DNA from: Niebla homalea
Taxonomy: Eukaryota > Ascomycota > Lecanoromycetes > Lecanorales > Ramalinaceae
Length of the DNA: 64,000 nucleotides
Assembly (NCBI GenBank): GCA_019925105.1
Contig: JAHGAU010000011.1
Coordinates: forward strand, 434,001 to 498,000
Direction: 5' to 3'
Shown here: positions 1 to 12,234 of the stretch, piece after piece
Layout of the letters: each line of letters opens with the position of its first letter
Numbering within the stretch: the first letter of the stretch is position 1
Notes under the pieces: generated by a model
What the model was told of the DNA's origin: nothing
The model's input: the letters and a program-made list of their open reading frames with translations, nothing else
Databases searched by the model: none
Made by a program: the position numbers and the translations under genes

Positions 1-2749
1 AAAGGGTATACTTAAAAGCTTTTAACCAGAATTAATCCAAATAATAAACTATATAATTATACGGATATTATATATATAGCTTAAAAGGTAATATTATATT
101 AAGCTTAATATAATAAAAAACTAAATATATCCTATATACGGACTTTAAGGTTAATTATATACGTAAGAATAATAGGATATTATATTAAGTTCAATAATAA
201 ATTAAAACCATATATCTTAATAGATTTTAATAAAGGAATTAATAAATATTTTAAAGTAATTAATTTACGGATAAAACGGTTTAATCTTATAATAAAGAAT
301 ATATATAATATATATATTAAGGAAAGACGGGTAATACCGTTAAATAACTCGGATTATAATAAATTAATTAACCGGATTTAGGAGCTTAAAAAAGTAAAAA
401 GGCCTTAATAAAACCTTAATTTAAGGGAGAAGTTTAAAAATTATAGTTTAATTAAAACGGACATTATAAGTATAGGCTTTACTGTTACCGAGCGATTTAT
501 ACGTCCGGTTATAGTCTTTACTTAATAAATAGCTTTATTGGACCTTTTAAGCTTAATAGCTAAAGACCTAAAGATTAATTATGGTTAAGGATAAAGGTAA
601 TAAATTAAGAATTTAATTAAAGATAACCCCGGCTTTATATTTCTTAATAAACCGTATAATATATTATTAAATTTACTCTTTTTCTCGGCTTTATTAACCC
701 GTAATAAGGATAAATTATTATACTTTTTAACCTTAATATCCTTTAAAACGGTTCCGAAGTTAATTAAGCTTAAAACTTATAAAAAAGCTATAATAAATAA
801 GTATACCCGGATAAATTAGGAGTTAACGGAAAATAATAAATATAATTCCTTTAAAGAGAATAATATTTAAATTTTAATTACGCGGAGTTAGATCCCTACC
901 GGTATAACGATACTATAAGGACGGTAGGTTTATACCCTTAAACGTACAGTTAATGGCAATATAATTTATTATAAGGCCCGGTAAATAATACGTAATTTCG
1001 AATAATAAAAAAGTATCGATTATAATAAAATATTTATTTCGGTAATAAAATTTATAAACTATAAGGTTCTCTTTACCCTTATAGCAATTAATAACTGGGA
1101 TTTAAAGTAAATAAACGTTAAAATAGCGTTTTTTTACGGTCTTATTGAAGAAAAAGTATATATAAAATAGTTAAAAGGATAAGAAAAAACCGATAAAAAC
1201 GGTAAGAAGCTCTATTATAAGCTTAAGAAGGGCCTATATAAACTGAAGTAATCATTACGATTATAATATAACCGGTTTTAAGAGTTTATAACTATATAGG
1301 GCTTTAAACTTATTTATACGGATTATTATATATTCCTTTACCTTAAAACCGGTACGATCGTAACTATTTATATAAATAATATCCTGGTAACCGGCCCGTT
1401 TAAGTAAGGGATTTAGGACTTAAAGGCTATATTTAATAAGGAATTCTGTATATCTGATTTAAGTTAAATAAGCTATTACCTGAATATTATTATTATTTAG
1501 GATCAATAAAACTAAATAATTTATCTTAATTAAGAAGCTTATATTAAGAAAGTAATATAAAATCACGGTTAATAAAAAGCTTACCCGACGTATATACTTA
1601 TATAAGTCGATTTTAAGCCGGAATTATTATTTAAAGGCTATTAAGTAAAACCGGAATTCAGATAATAATATTAATCGGCCGTAAGTTTATTAATATATAT
1701 TATACTTAATATATAACCGGATATAACCTATATAATAATAATTATTAACCGGTATTCTATAAATCCGTTTTATTAATATTAACTATATATAAAATAAATT
1801 ATACGTTATTTACGGATTATTATATATACTTTTAATTAATATATAAAAGTAAATTTAAGGCTCTTAATAGGTATATTGATTCCGATTTTACGGCTAACTT
1901 TATTTATAAGTTAATTTTAAACTATTTCTTTAATATTAAGAATATACTAATTTATTAATCTTTAAAAAAATAACCAACTATAACGTTATTTATCTATAAA
2001 ACCAAGTATACGGGATAAATATAAATTATTAAGGAAGCTATTTAATTAAAAAACTTATTAAGGTAAATATAATCCGATAAAACTAGATATATACTTATTA
2101 TCACGATCTATAATAATAATTAAGGGGCTATCGTATTAATTAAAAACCCGGTATATTACGTAAGGATAAAGTATATAAATATTTAACTACATTAATTACG
2201 GGAATAACTTAAGGCTAATACCGTAAATCTCGAGTATATTTATATTACGGAGCAGGTTATTAACGGGTTAATAAAGGCTTTATTTACCAAAACCTTTATA
2301 TAATTTAGACGGGCTTTAAGCCTTAAGGAACTATTATATCGATAATCCAGGGACCATATACTTACCGATGGCGGACTTAATAATAAGCCGGGTAATAGGT
2401 AATAAGTGGTAACTATATAAGGGAGCAAACTACTCTATAACCAGGGGAGTTAGCCACTTAACAACCAGGGAAGCTACGTAGTAAATACGGTGACTAGACT
2501 TTCATATAAAAGGACATAACGTTAAAGCTATAAAGGAGTTATTCAGTAACTGAGATTTATTAGCTATATACGAAGTTTGAAGGGGAGTATTAAATATCCA
2601 GGATCATTACTTAGGAGATTACATAACGCGGATCAGATTAGATAAAACGGACGTGCTAAACCTAAGTAGGATAGCGGCATATAACCTTGCATATAGTCTC
2701 ACCTTATACATAGTAATAATCAAGTAACTTATACCTCTCAACTTCAACA
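1..2749 (+). mobile_element. Copia element A0, 3' part (plus strand)
   Basis: This is the 3' 2.7 kb of a family A Copia element, colinear with A1 from about 38,046 and with A2 from about 46,855. It holds the end of integrase, reverse transcriptase, RNase H, a 3' untranslated stretch with three G-rich motifs (about 2,420-2,475) and the 3' LTR. The RT active site reads YINN at 1,369-1,380, in place of the YVDD usual in Copia; both Asp codons became Asn by G-to-A change. The adjacent motif around 1,100-1,170 reads DLKQINVKIAFFYG, close to the Copia consensus for RT. The right flank starts TAAAA (2,750-2,754) and continues into element C, so A0 sits inside C. Confidence 0.88.
2588..2749 (+). repeat. 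3' LTR of A0 (family A, 162 bp)
   Basis: The LTR follows the polypurine tract AAGGGGAG, starts TATTAAATAT (a RIP form of TGTTGAATAT) and ends CTTCAACA. All other family A LTRs in the window align over the same 162 bp with only C/T and G/A differences. Confidence 0.9.
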
Positions 2750-4730
2750 TAAAAAGCCTTAAAATACTAGTATAAAGTAACGGGGTATATAGGGGAGCAA
2801 AATATTAAGCTCTTACCGGAAACGGTAACCGGTATCGACCTCTCCAATTTACCGGATTTATTAAAGGACTATAAGTACGTTGTTTATACGGAGATACGAA
2901 TAAAGCTTAAGCCGAGTAAGGGTTATATTAAGCTTAATACCTATTAAAACGAGCTTATTTATTCCGACTTAATTGGCCCTATTAATAATATAAAAGCCGA
3001 TTATAAATAAGTCGTTATTTTTATTAAAGACGTTATTAAAATCGTTTATATAGCTTTACTGCCAGATTCCTCGTATAAAACGGTTTTTGAGGCCTTTTAA
3101 GGTTATATAAAGAGGATTTATTATCCAGACCGCCCTATCCGCCATTTATATATTAACGATAATAATATATATAGCGGCTTTTAATTCAATAATTAACGGT
3201 ACGTTAAAGGCATTTAATAAAAGTCTATAATACCCTATAACCCTTAATAAAACGGTATTTTTAAACGAATAGGTTAAACCTTTATTACCCGGGCTTATAT
3301 AATGCTATTAAATAATAACTTACCGCGTATTTTTATTACTGAACTTATTACTATAATGGCCTTTATATATAATATAATATTTATAAGTACTTACGATATA
3401 CCGAATTAAGCTATAGATTTCAGAAAACCTGATTAAACTTTTATTAAAAGGATTAAATAACGTAGTATATATTAAAAACGTAAGTTTCCGGGTATAAACT
3501 GGATAAAATTCCAAATTAAGACCGTTAAAAAACGCCTTATTAACTTTAAGGGTTATTACGTCTATAAAATGCTTATATTAAATAGTTAAGTCCAACGTTA
3601 TAATTATATTAAGTAATTAAAGGATAAAGTTATTTAGCTTAAACGTAAGGCCGATAACCTTTTACCGGTTTATTACTTAGTACCGAGATAGGGGGAGATA
3701 ATTACCGTAGATTTCCAATTATCGTTAAAACGGATATATCTTAGTAATAATAAAAATATGGATAATAAACCGGTTATTATTATTATATAAAGCCCTTATA
3801 TTATAAACATTATAAATAAAATTAATAATATTATTATTAAGGATATAACCGAACTTATATCCGATAAGTAACTTAAGCCCTATATAACCTTAAAACCTAT
3901 AATTATTAAGGAAAATATTAATAAAAATAACTTATTTATATTATCCTTATTTACCCTTAATAGTAATATTATAAAAGAATTTCCGGATATATATATCTTT
4001 ATAGACTTAAACTTAAGCTTACTTAATCTTTATAATTTAATCTTATATTATTATTCGTCTTTAAGAGAATTTACTAAATTTTTAAACCCGCTTATTTAAG
4101 CTTACGTAATTAAAATATAACCCTTAAATTATTTACGTTATTAAGACTTTAATTATTAAGCCGCCGGCTTTTAATTAATACTTATATATTTTATAATTAT
4201 AATTCTTACGGACTATATTAAGTTTATAACTTATATATAAGTTATAAAGAATATATACCGTAAGATAGAATAAACGCTTACTATAGAAAATAAAGTTAAG
4301 TCCCTGGAGAAGAATAAAACCTGGGTTTTAATAAATTTACCTCCCAGTATTAACGTACTAAATAACAAGTGGGTCTATAAGTATAAACGTAAATTAAACG
4401 GTAATATCATCCGGTATAAGGCCCGGTGGGTGGTCCGTAGCTTTTAATAAAAGGAAGGCTTAGACTTCTTCGATACTTTTATAACGGTAATTAAGCCTAT
4501 AAGCTATAAGGCCCTTTTTATTATAGCGGTTATATATAACCTAAAGATTAAGTAAATAGACGTTAAAATAGCATTCCTTTATAATAATATCCTTAAAAAA
4601 ATCTATATTTATTAATTAATAAACTTTAATAATAACTTAAAACGTATTTACCTGCTAAATAAAGCTCTATATAAACTTAAATAATTATTCCAGATTTAAT
4701 ATTAATATTTCTCTATATTCCTTAAGAAGC
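2750..4730 (+). pseudogene. Element C pol remnant: integrase and N-terminal reverse transcriptase
   Basis: The plus-strand Copia polyprotein is readable through RIP stops in one frame. From about 2,850 a pre-integrase region leads into the integrase core: SDLIGP near 2,963-2,981 carries the first catalytic Asp and YINDNN near 3,160-3,180 the second. A post-integrase linker of about 600 bp follows. The RT then begins near 4,250, where WVLINLPP and KWVYKYKR at about 4,320-4,390 match the Copia RT opening. The frame breaks at 4,730, where A3 is inserted after the target GAAGC (4,726-4,730), and resumes at 10,809. The protein is inactive as it stands, with many TAA/TAG codons at expected Gln and Trp positions. 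Confidence 0.82.
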
Positions 4731-4892
4731 TATTGAAATTGAGAAATATAAGTTACTTTATTATTACTATATATAAAGTAAGACTATATACAAAGCTATA
4801 TGCCGTTATCCCACTTAAATTTAACACGTCCGCTTTATTTAATCTAATCCGCATTACGTAATCTCTTAAGTGGCGATCCTATATATTTAATA
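4731..4892 (-). repeat. 3' LTR of A3 (family A)
   Basis: On the plus strand it runs from TATTGAAATTGAG to ATTTAATA, the reverse of a family A LTR, followed by CTCC-rich sequence that is the reverse complement of the polypurine tract. It is 162 bp long. Confidence 0.9.
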
Positions 4893-7800
4893 CTCCTTTT
4901 TAAACTTTATATATAGTCTGTAAATCTCATTTATTAAATAGCTCCTTTATAGTTTTAACGTTATATCCTTTTATATAAGAGTTTAATTACCGTATTTATT
5001 AAGTCGCTCCCCTAATTATTAAGTAACTAACTCCCCTAATTATTAAGTAACTAGCTCCCCTATATAATTATTATTTACCCATTATTTATTACCCGGCTTA
5101 TTATTAAATTTACCGTTAATAAGTATACGGTCCTTAAACTATCGATATAATAACTTTTTAAGGTTTAACGTCCGTTTAAACTACATAAAAATCTTAATAA
5201 ATAGGGCCTTTATTAACCCGTTAATTATTTACTCCGTAATATAAATATACTTAAGATTAACAATATTAACCTTAAGTTATTCCCGTAGTTAATATAGTTA
5301 AATGCATATATGCTTTATCCTTATATAATATACCGGGTTTTTAATTAATATGATAACCCTTTAATTATTATTATAGATCGTAATAATAAATATATATCCA
5401 GATTTATCGGGTTATATTTACTTTAATAAATCCTTTAATTAAATAACTTCTTTAATAACCTGTATTTATCCCATATACTTAACTTTATAAATAAATAACG
5501 TTATAATCAGTTATTTTTTTAAGGATTAATAAATCGGTATATTCCTTACGTTAAAGAAATAACTTAAAGTTAATTTACGGGTAAAGTTAACCGTAAAATT
5601 AAAGTTAATATATTTATTAAAAGCTTTAAGTTTACCCTTATATATTAATTAAAAGTATATAATAATCCGTAAATAATATATAATTTACTTTATATATAAT
5701 TAATATTAATAAGACGGATTTACGGAATACCGGTTAATAATTATTACCGTATAAATTATATCCGGTTATATATTAAGTATAATATATATTAATAAACTTA
5801 CGGCCGATTAATATTATTATTTAAATTCCGGCTTTATTCAATAGCCCTTAAGTAACGGTTCCGGCTTAAAATTAACTTATATAAATATATACGTCGGGTA
5901 AGCCTTTTATTAATCGTAATTTTATATTACCTTTTTAATATAGGCTTTTTAACTAAGATAAATCGTTCGGTTTTATTAATCTTATATAATAATAATACTT
6001 AAATAATAGCTTATTAAACTTAAGTTAAATATACGGAATTTTTAATTAAGTACGGTTTTTAAGTCTTGAATCCCTTATTTAAACGGATTAATTATTAAAA
6101 CGTTATTTATATATATAATTATAATTATACCGGTTTTAAGGTAAAGGAATACGTAATAGTCCGTATAAATAAGTTTAAAACCTTATATAATTATAAATTC
6201 CCAGAAACGATTATATTATAATTATAAAAATTACTTTAATCTATATAGGTTCTTTTTAAGCTTATAATAAAGCTTCTTATTATCCTTACCGGTCTTTTTT
6301 TATTTTTTTAATTATTTTACGTATACTTCTTCCTTAATAAAACCGTAAAAAAACGTTATTTTAACGTTTATTTACTTTAAATCTTAATTATTAACCGTTA
6401 TAAGGGTAAAGAGAACCTTATAGCTTATAGGTTTTATTATTAAGGTAAATATTTTATTATAGTTAATACCCTTACGTTATTTAAAACCACGTATTACTTA
6501 CCGGGCTTTATAGTAAATTATATTATTATTAATTTTACGTTTAAGGGTATAAATTTACCGTTTTTATAATATTATTATATTAATAAGGATTTAACTCCGC
6601 GTAATTAAGATTTAAATATCGTTTTCTTTAAGGGAACCGTATTTATTACCTTTTATTAATTCTTAATTTATCCGGGTATACTTATTTATTATAGTTCCTT
6701 TATAGGTTTTAAACTTAATAAGTTCCGGGATCGTTTTAAGGAATATTAAAATTAAAGGGTATAACGGTTTATTTTTATTATAAATTAATAAAACCGAAAA
6801 AAAGAATAAATCTAATAATATATTAAGTAATTTATTTAGAAATATAAAATTAAGATTATTTTTAATTAAGTTCTCGATTTATTATTTTTATTTTTAACCA
6901 TAATTAATCTTTAGGTTTTTAGCCGTTAAATTTAAGGGTTTAATAAAATTATTCATTAAGTAAGGATTATAGCCGGACGTATAAATTATTCAGTAAAGGT
7001 AAAACCTATACTGGTAATATCCATTTTAATTAAACCGTAATTCCCGAACTTCTTTTTTAAATTAAAGTCTTATTAAGGCCTTTTTACCTTTTTAAGCTCT
7101 TAAATTTAATTAATAAACTCCTTATAATCCGAGTTATCCAATGGTATTATCCGTCTTTCTTCAATATATACGTTATATACGTTTTTTACTATAAGGTTAA
7201 ACCGTTTTATTTATAAATTAATTACTTTAAAGTATTTATTAATTTTTTTATTAAAACTTATTAAGATATATGGTTTTAACCTATTATTAAGTTTAACCCA
7301 GTAACCTATGATTCTTACGTATACGATTAACCTTAAGGTCCGTATATAGGATATATCCGGTTTCTTATTATATTAAACTTAATATAATATTATTTTTTTA
7401 AGCTATATATATAATATCTATATAATTATATAATTTACCGTTTAAATTAACTTTAATTAAAAGCTTTTAAGTATACCCCTTATTATCCGTATAACCTTAA
7501 TCTTTTTATTAATTTTCCGGTTAATTTTCTTATTAATTAAATTTTATTTAAAGTTTTTACGTATTATTATTTTAAAGATAATCTTATATTATTTTAAATA
7601 GTTTAAGAAAACCTTAAATATATACTTACCCCCGTTATTAGCTTAAAGGCGTTTAATTTTTTAATCCGGGGGTTATTTATATTTAACTTTAAACTCTTTA
7701 AATTATTAAATTATATTTGATTTATATATTAATAAGTAAACCTTTAATAATATAATTTTATTATTACGGAAGGTTATATAATATATTATTCCGTTATACT

Positions 7801-10641
7801 TTTAAGGATTAATTATTTTTAAAAGGTCCGTATAAATAAACTTTAATAAATTTTTTATAAATTTAAAATATCCCTTATATAATTAAAAATATAATTATCC
7901 GGTAATATAATATATATAATAAACGTCTTTAACCTTATTATTATTACGGCGTTTACGTTTAAGATTTATTTTAATTAATATATTTATTAATTGGAATAAT
8001 TTTTAAGTTCTAAAATAACTTATACGTATATATTAGGTAAATATAGTTAAAAGTACGTTAAACGCCGTTATAATAAGGGTAAATTCTTATAAATTAATTA
8101 TAAATAGGCCGTTTTATTTACTATAAGTAAGCTTTTTTTAACCATACGTTATTATCCGGATTATTTACGTTATATTAAGTTAAACTTTATAATTTAAAAG
8201 TTATATTTTAAATAAAAGATTAATTAAGTTTATTAAAGAATATATTATATCCGTAAATTTTACTTTAACGGGCTTATTATCCACCCTATATATTATATAA
8301 ATAATACTTATACTTTTTATATAATTTATTTTTATTAATTTAAATTTTAAAGATAAATTAATAAAGTCTTAACTTTTTTTAAAAGAATTTTTTCTTATAA
8401 AAATATATTAATTATAATTATTATTAAGGATTATTAATATTTATAGCTTTATTAAGGTAGCCAATATTATTATTATTAATTATTATATATATATTAATAA
8501 ATAAGAATCGGTTATTAAAAGGTTTATAAGCGTAATAATTTCCTTAATAATTTTAAGCTTCTTAATATAGAACTTTATAGGCTTCTTTTTTAAAATAAAG
8601 GTTTTAATATTTATTTTTAATATATTTATTATTACGCTTCTTTTAAGTATAATATTAATAAATAGGCTTTTCCCGGGTTTTATTAAAGGTTTTTTTATTA
8701 TAATCCTTTAATATATCCTTATAAATTTATATCAAGATATTTAATTATTAAATGGTTGCCCGAGCTTCCTTATTACGGGCCCTTTATATAATATCGTAAA
8801 ATTTAAAGGTACCCGGGCCTTATTATACCGCCGTTTAAATAAATATTAAGTATTATATTTATTATGACTTTTTTAATTTATTTAAAAATATTTAAATAAT
8901 AAAATAATCCGGGATAATTAAAAAGCTATTAATTACTTTAATCTTAATATAGATTTTCTAATAACGGTTATTATATTTATTGATTATTATATCCGGGGTC
9001 TTTTATAAGTTTATAAGCTTTTATATAAGCTCCGTATATAGTTTAGACCCTTATAATTTATATTAATCTTTAAGTTATTTTTAAATTATATCCGGGCTTT
9101 CTATAATATCGATTAAATATTTAATATTAATACCGTAATAGTTCTTTAAGGCTATATATACCTTAAGGGTATTTTTCTTCTTTAACTTTTAAAGGTTATT
9201 AATTATTATCCAGTCCTTTATCTATTAATTCTACGATATCCACTATTATTAATCTATTAATAAAGGGATTAAACTTAAAGGAAAACCCTTTATAATAAAG
9301 TCTTTTTTAATTATTATTATTAATAAAATATACGGAAGATAATATTAATAAAATATTAATTATATTATAATTATTAATAATATTTAAGTTTAAGTTTAAT
9401 AACGTTTAATACGTTAAAAACTTATTATTTAAGGATAATAAGTAACTTATATTAAATAATAATGTTTAATTCTTAATATTTATATTTAATTTAAAGATAA
9501 TAATATTTAATAGATTATTTAAGGGTTCCTTAAACGCTTTTAAGCTGAAGCTATTATACGACTTTAACGTTTATAATAATAAGTAATTCCTATTTTTAAC
9601 TTAATTTTTATTAACTGGATTAAAACGGTCTTCCTTCCTTAAGTCTTTAAATATAAAGGGAAAAAGGGTACTTTATATATAACGATATTATTAAATAATA
9701 AGGTTTAAGTATTATACTTTATACGGGATTATTATATAATTTAAGGTAATAAATAATATAAAGCTTTATTAATTAAAGTATTCTTTATTCTAATTAAGCC
9801 CAGAATAAAACTTTATAATATATTATAGTACTATATATATACCCTTAAGATTACTATTTTTTTCTACTTAAAGGCTTTTAATCTTTATAATTAAAACGTT
9901 TAAACTCATCCTGATTACTTTATTTTAACTTAAAGGCTTTAATCTCTATAATCCGTAATAAATAAGTTTATCTTAAGTTTAATTATTTATTAAAGAATTC
10001 TATAATTAATTCTTAACCTTTTTTTTTAAGGATTAATCCTTACTTTAAGAGATTTAAGTATTAACTATTTATTCCGTCCCGTATTTACTTTTTAAAATTA
10101 AGTTAAAATAAATAATTTTAGGCCGTAATACGTTTAAATCCAAGTAATTTATCTTTAATTAATCTTAAAAAAACTCGATTTTAATATAATTTTTAAGGCT
10201 TTAAACTCGGTAAAGTTTTATAATATATTTAATATTTATTTAACGTCTTAAATTTCCTACTTAAACCCCGGTTAAGGCTTTATATATATATATTAACCTT
10301 AAGGGTTTTACGTTTCGGCTCCGTTGGCTTAACGTTAACTTAACTTTTCCGGCGTATAAGCGTATACGGCCCTTAATAGGGCTGGGAAATAATAGTTTAT
10401 ATATTCTTATTAATAAAACGTCCTCCTTTTAATTTAGGAATATAAGTAATTAAGTAAGCTTCTTTATTTATAACCGTAATATTATACGCCTGGCCAGGTC
10501 GATTTTTTGGTAATATAGCCTGTATATAAATGTCGTTTACGGGTATATCTTATATTATAAGTTTATTACCGTTTATAAGCCAATTTAAATATTAAGAAGA
10601 TGTTATTTAAGTACTTAAACGCGTAGTCCGGGCTTATAACC
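4893..10641 (-). pseudogene. A3 gag-pol remnant
   Basis: This is the Copia polyprotein remnant on the minus strand. Reading right to left: leader and gag-like region (about 10,600-9,300), integrase (around 7,500-7,900), RT (about 6,700-6,000) and RNase H (about 5,900-5,150). The RT active site reads YINN at 6,102-6,113, both Asp converted to Asn. Near 5,009-5,063 three CTCCCCT motifs (GGGGAG on the coding strand) lie 24 bp apart, upstream of the real polypurine tract. No open frame of useful length remains. Family assignment rests on colinearity with A1 and A2 and on the RT motifs; the gag boundary is approximate. Confidence 0.8.
10628..10641 (-). promoter_or_regulatory. A3 primer-binding site (half-tRNA type)
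   Basis: Directly internal to the 5' LTR, the minus strand reads GGTTATAAGCCCGG. The same word sits at the same place in A2, B0, B1 and B2. It is nearly complementary to the anticodon arm of initiator tRNA-Met (GGGCUCAUAACCC), with one G-to-A difference that RIP would produce, so an internally cleaved tRNA primer is likely. Confidence 0.65.
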
Positions 10642-10803
10642 TATTAAAATTAAGAAATATAAATTATTTTATTATTACTATATATAAAGTAAAATTATAT
10701 GTAAAATTATATACCGCTATCCTACTTAAGTTTAATACGTCCGCCTTATTTAATCTGATTTACGTCACGTAATCTCCCAAGTGGCGATCCTGCACATTCA
10801 ACA
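10642..10803 (-). repeat. 5' LTR of A3 (family A)
   Basis: On the plus strand it runs from TATTAAAATT to GCACATTCAACA. Read on the minus strand it starts TGTTGAATGTGCAGG. It is 162 bp and is less mutated at its U3 end than the 3' LTR. Confidence 0.9.
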
Positions 10804-12099
10804 GAAGCTCGGTTACCGTTATATTAATAAGGATTATAGGGTATTCTTAAACCCGGATATTAATATTATCGTTATTATATATATTGATAATATCCTAATA
10901 ATAAGAATTAATAAACGGGTTATTATTAACCTAAAGGCTTAATTAAATAAGAAATTCAAGATATCCGATCTAGGCCTATATAGTTAATACTTAAATATAA
11001 ATATTATTTATAATTGATAAAATCAAATTTTAATTCTTAATTAAGAAAGCTATATTAAATAAATCTTTACTTAATTTAATATATATAATAATCCTCTCTT
11101 TAAGGGCAACGGTATAATTATCCTTATGGACGTAAATATCCGTTTTAAGTTAACGGATAAAAAATATATTACTTTAAAATAATTCCGGCTTAAATATTAA
11201 TCCGTTATCGGTTTACTTATATACGTTATAATAAGTATTAGGTTTAATGTAGCTTATACGGTATTAATGGTATTACGTTACGTATTTAACCTTAATAAAA
11301 GGCATTAAATAGCTATTAAGAAAATCTTTTATTACTTTCGTAGTATAGCCTCCTTAAAGCTCGTCTTTCGAGGCTTTCTGAAGCCCCTTAATAGCTATAC
11401 GGACTTAAATTACGCCGGCGACCTGTAAATACGTCGGTTTACCTCCGGATATATTTTTAACCTTGGAAATATAGTTATTAACTAATTTTTAAAACGTTAA
11501 TTAATTATAGCCTTATTTACCTATAAAGCTAAATACGTAGGATAATATAATGCTATTAAAGAAGCAATCTAACTTAAACGGTTACTGACTTAGCTTACTA
11601 AAATCACCCCAAATCTAACGGTATTACCGGCCCTTAAGGATAAGGATGTCGTATAAGACCACGCTTTTCTTACTTAGCCTAAATACGATACCGGGGCTTT
11701 TACCCTTATTACGGTAATCTTTTATAATAATTAAAGAGCGATTATATTAATTAAAAACCCTATAAATTACTTAAAAATAAAGTATATATATATTAAATAC
11801 TACTTCCTCCGCGAATATATAGTTAATAAATAGGTAAAGCTTATATATTATCCTACTGGGGATATAATAATTAACGGCTTTATAAAGCCGTTACTAAGGG
11901 ACGGCTTTCTTAAATTCAGGAATTATTTAAGATTAAAGTAAATATACCTTTAGAGTTTAAGATAAATATACCTTTTATTATTGGAGTTGGGATGGATATA
12001 TCCGTTATTACGGTAATACGGTTTAATAGGAGCTATTTACTCCTTACTTAATAAATAATACGGTATTATAATATTATAAAATTACTAATTAAATAGGAG
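10804..12099 (+). pseudogene. Element C pol remnant: C-terminal RT and RNase H
   Basis: This continues the C polyprotein after the A3 insertion. The first residues (LGYRYINKDYRVFLNP) join in frame to the RT left of A3. The RT active site reads YIDN at 10,880-10,891, with one Asp kept. RNase H is clear: TDLNYAGDLQIRR near 11,398-11,440 matches the Copia D-A-D-W-A-G-D region, and IKYYFLREYI with a downstream GFIKPLLRD at about 11,780-11,900 matches the conserved C terminus. Coding similarity ends near 11,950. About 150 bp of untranslated sequence follows, then a purine tract (AAATAGGAG, ending 12,099) and the LTR. Confidence 0.84.
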
Positions 12100-12234
12100 T
12101 ATTAAAAATGCAGAAGGCAGAGACCTTAACTATTACTAAAAGGGAACTAGCGTACTTCCACTTCTCATAAATAGATATCGCTTAGCACCTTATATAGTAT
12201 TCAACCAAGCAAGTTACACCCTATTATTTTAACA
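12100..12234 (+). repeat. 3' LTR of element C (135 bp)
   Basis: It starts TATTAAAAATGCAGAAGG directly after the purine tract and ends TTATTTTAACA. Its first about 14 bp resemble the family A LTR start (TGTTGAATATGCAGG) and its end carries CAAGCAAGTTACACC, resembling the U5 ends of A and B. It is only lightly RIPed, as C/CA words are retained. No second C LTR is in the window. Confidence 0.75.

Larger units (their letters stand above)
4731..10803 (-). mobile_element. Complete-length Copia element A3 (minus strand) inside C
   Basis: This is a full-length 6.07-kb family A element. LTRs lie at 4,731-4,892 (3') and 10,642-10,803 (5'), flanked by the 5-bp TSD GAAGC (4,726-4,730 and 10,804-10,808). 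On the minus strand the order is 5' LTR, PBS, gag-like region, integrase, RT, RNase H, three 24-bp-spaced purine motifs, polypurine tract, 3' LTR. Its length and order match A1 and A2, so decay is by point mutation and not by deletion. It is among the most heavily RIPed copies, with long runs lacking any C or G. Confidence 0.92.
1..12234 (+). mobile_element. Copia element C (plus strand), 5' truncated by window, split by A0 and A3
   Basis: This is a Ty1/Copia LTR retrotransposon seen from its integrase region to its 3' LTR. Its own sequence is in two pieces, 2,750-4,730 and 10,804-12,234; the rest is elements A0 and A3 inserted into it. The reading frame resumes exactly across A3, where the amino acids before 4,730 and after 10,808 join as one reverse transcriptase. 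At its right end the LTR ends in AACA at 12,234 and is followed by TTATA (12,235-12,239). The flank then matches family B sequence (compare 51,564 onward), so C inserted into B0. The left TSD is outside the window. Stops are all of the RIP type. Confidence 0.85.

Noticed and set aside
2240..2428. Minus-strand open frame of 62 codons
   Set aside because: Antisense to the end of A0 pol and its 3' region; RIP on the coding strand leaves antisense frames free of stops. The related minus-strand frame at 49,027-49,281 is the same shadow in A2.
3320..3514. Minus-strand open frame of 64 codons
   Set aside because: Lies antisense to the integrase region of element C; no conserved motif of its own.
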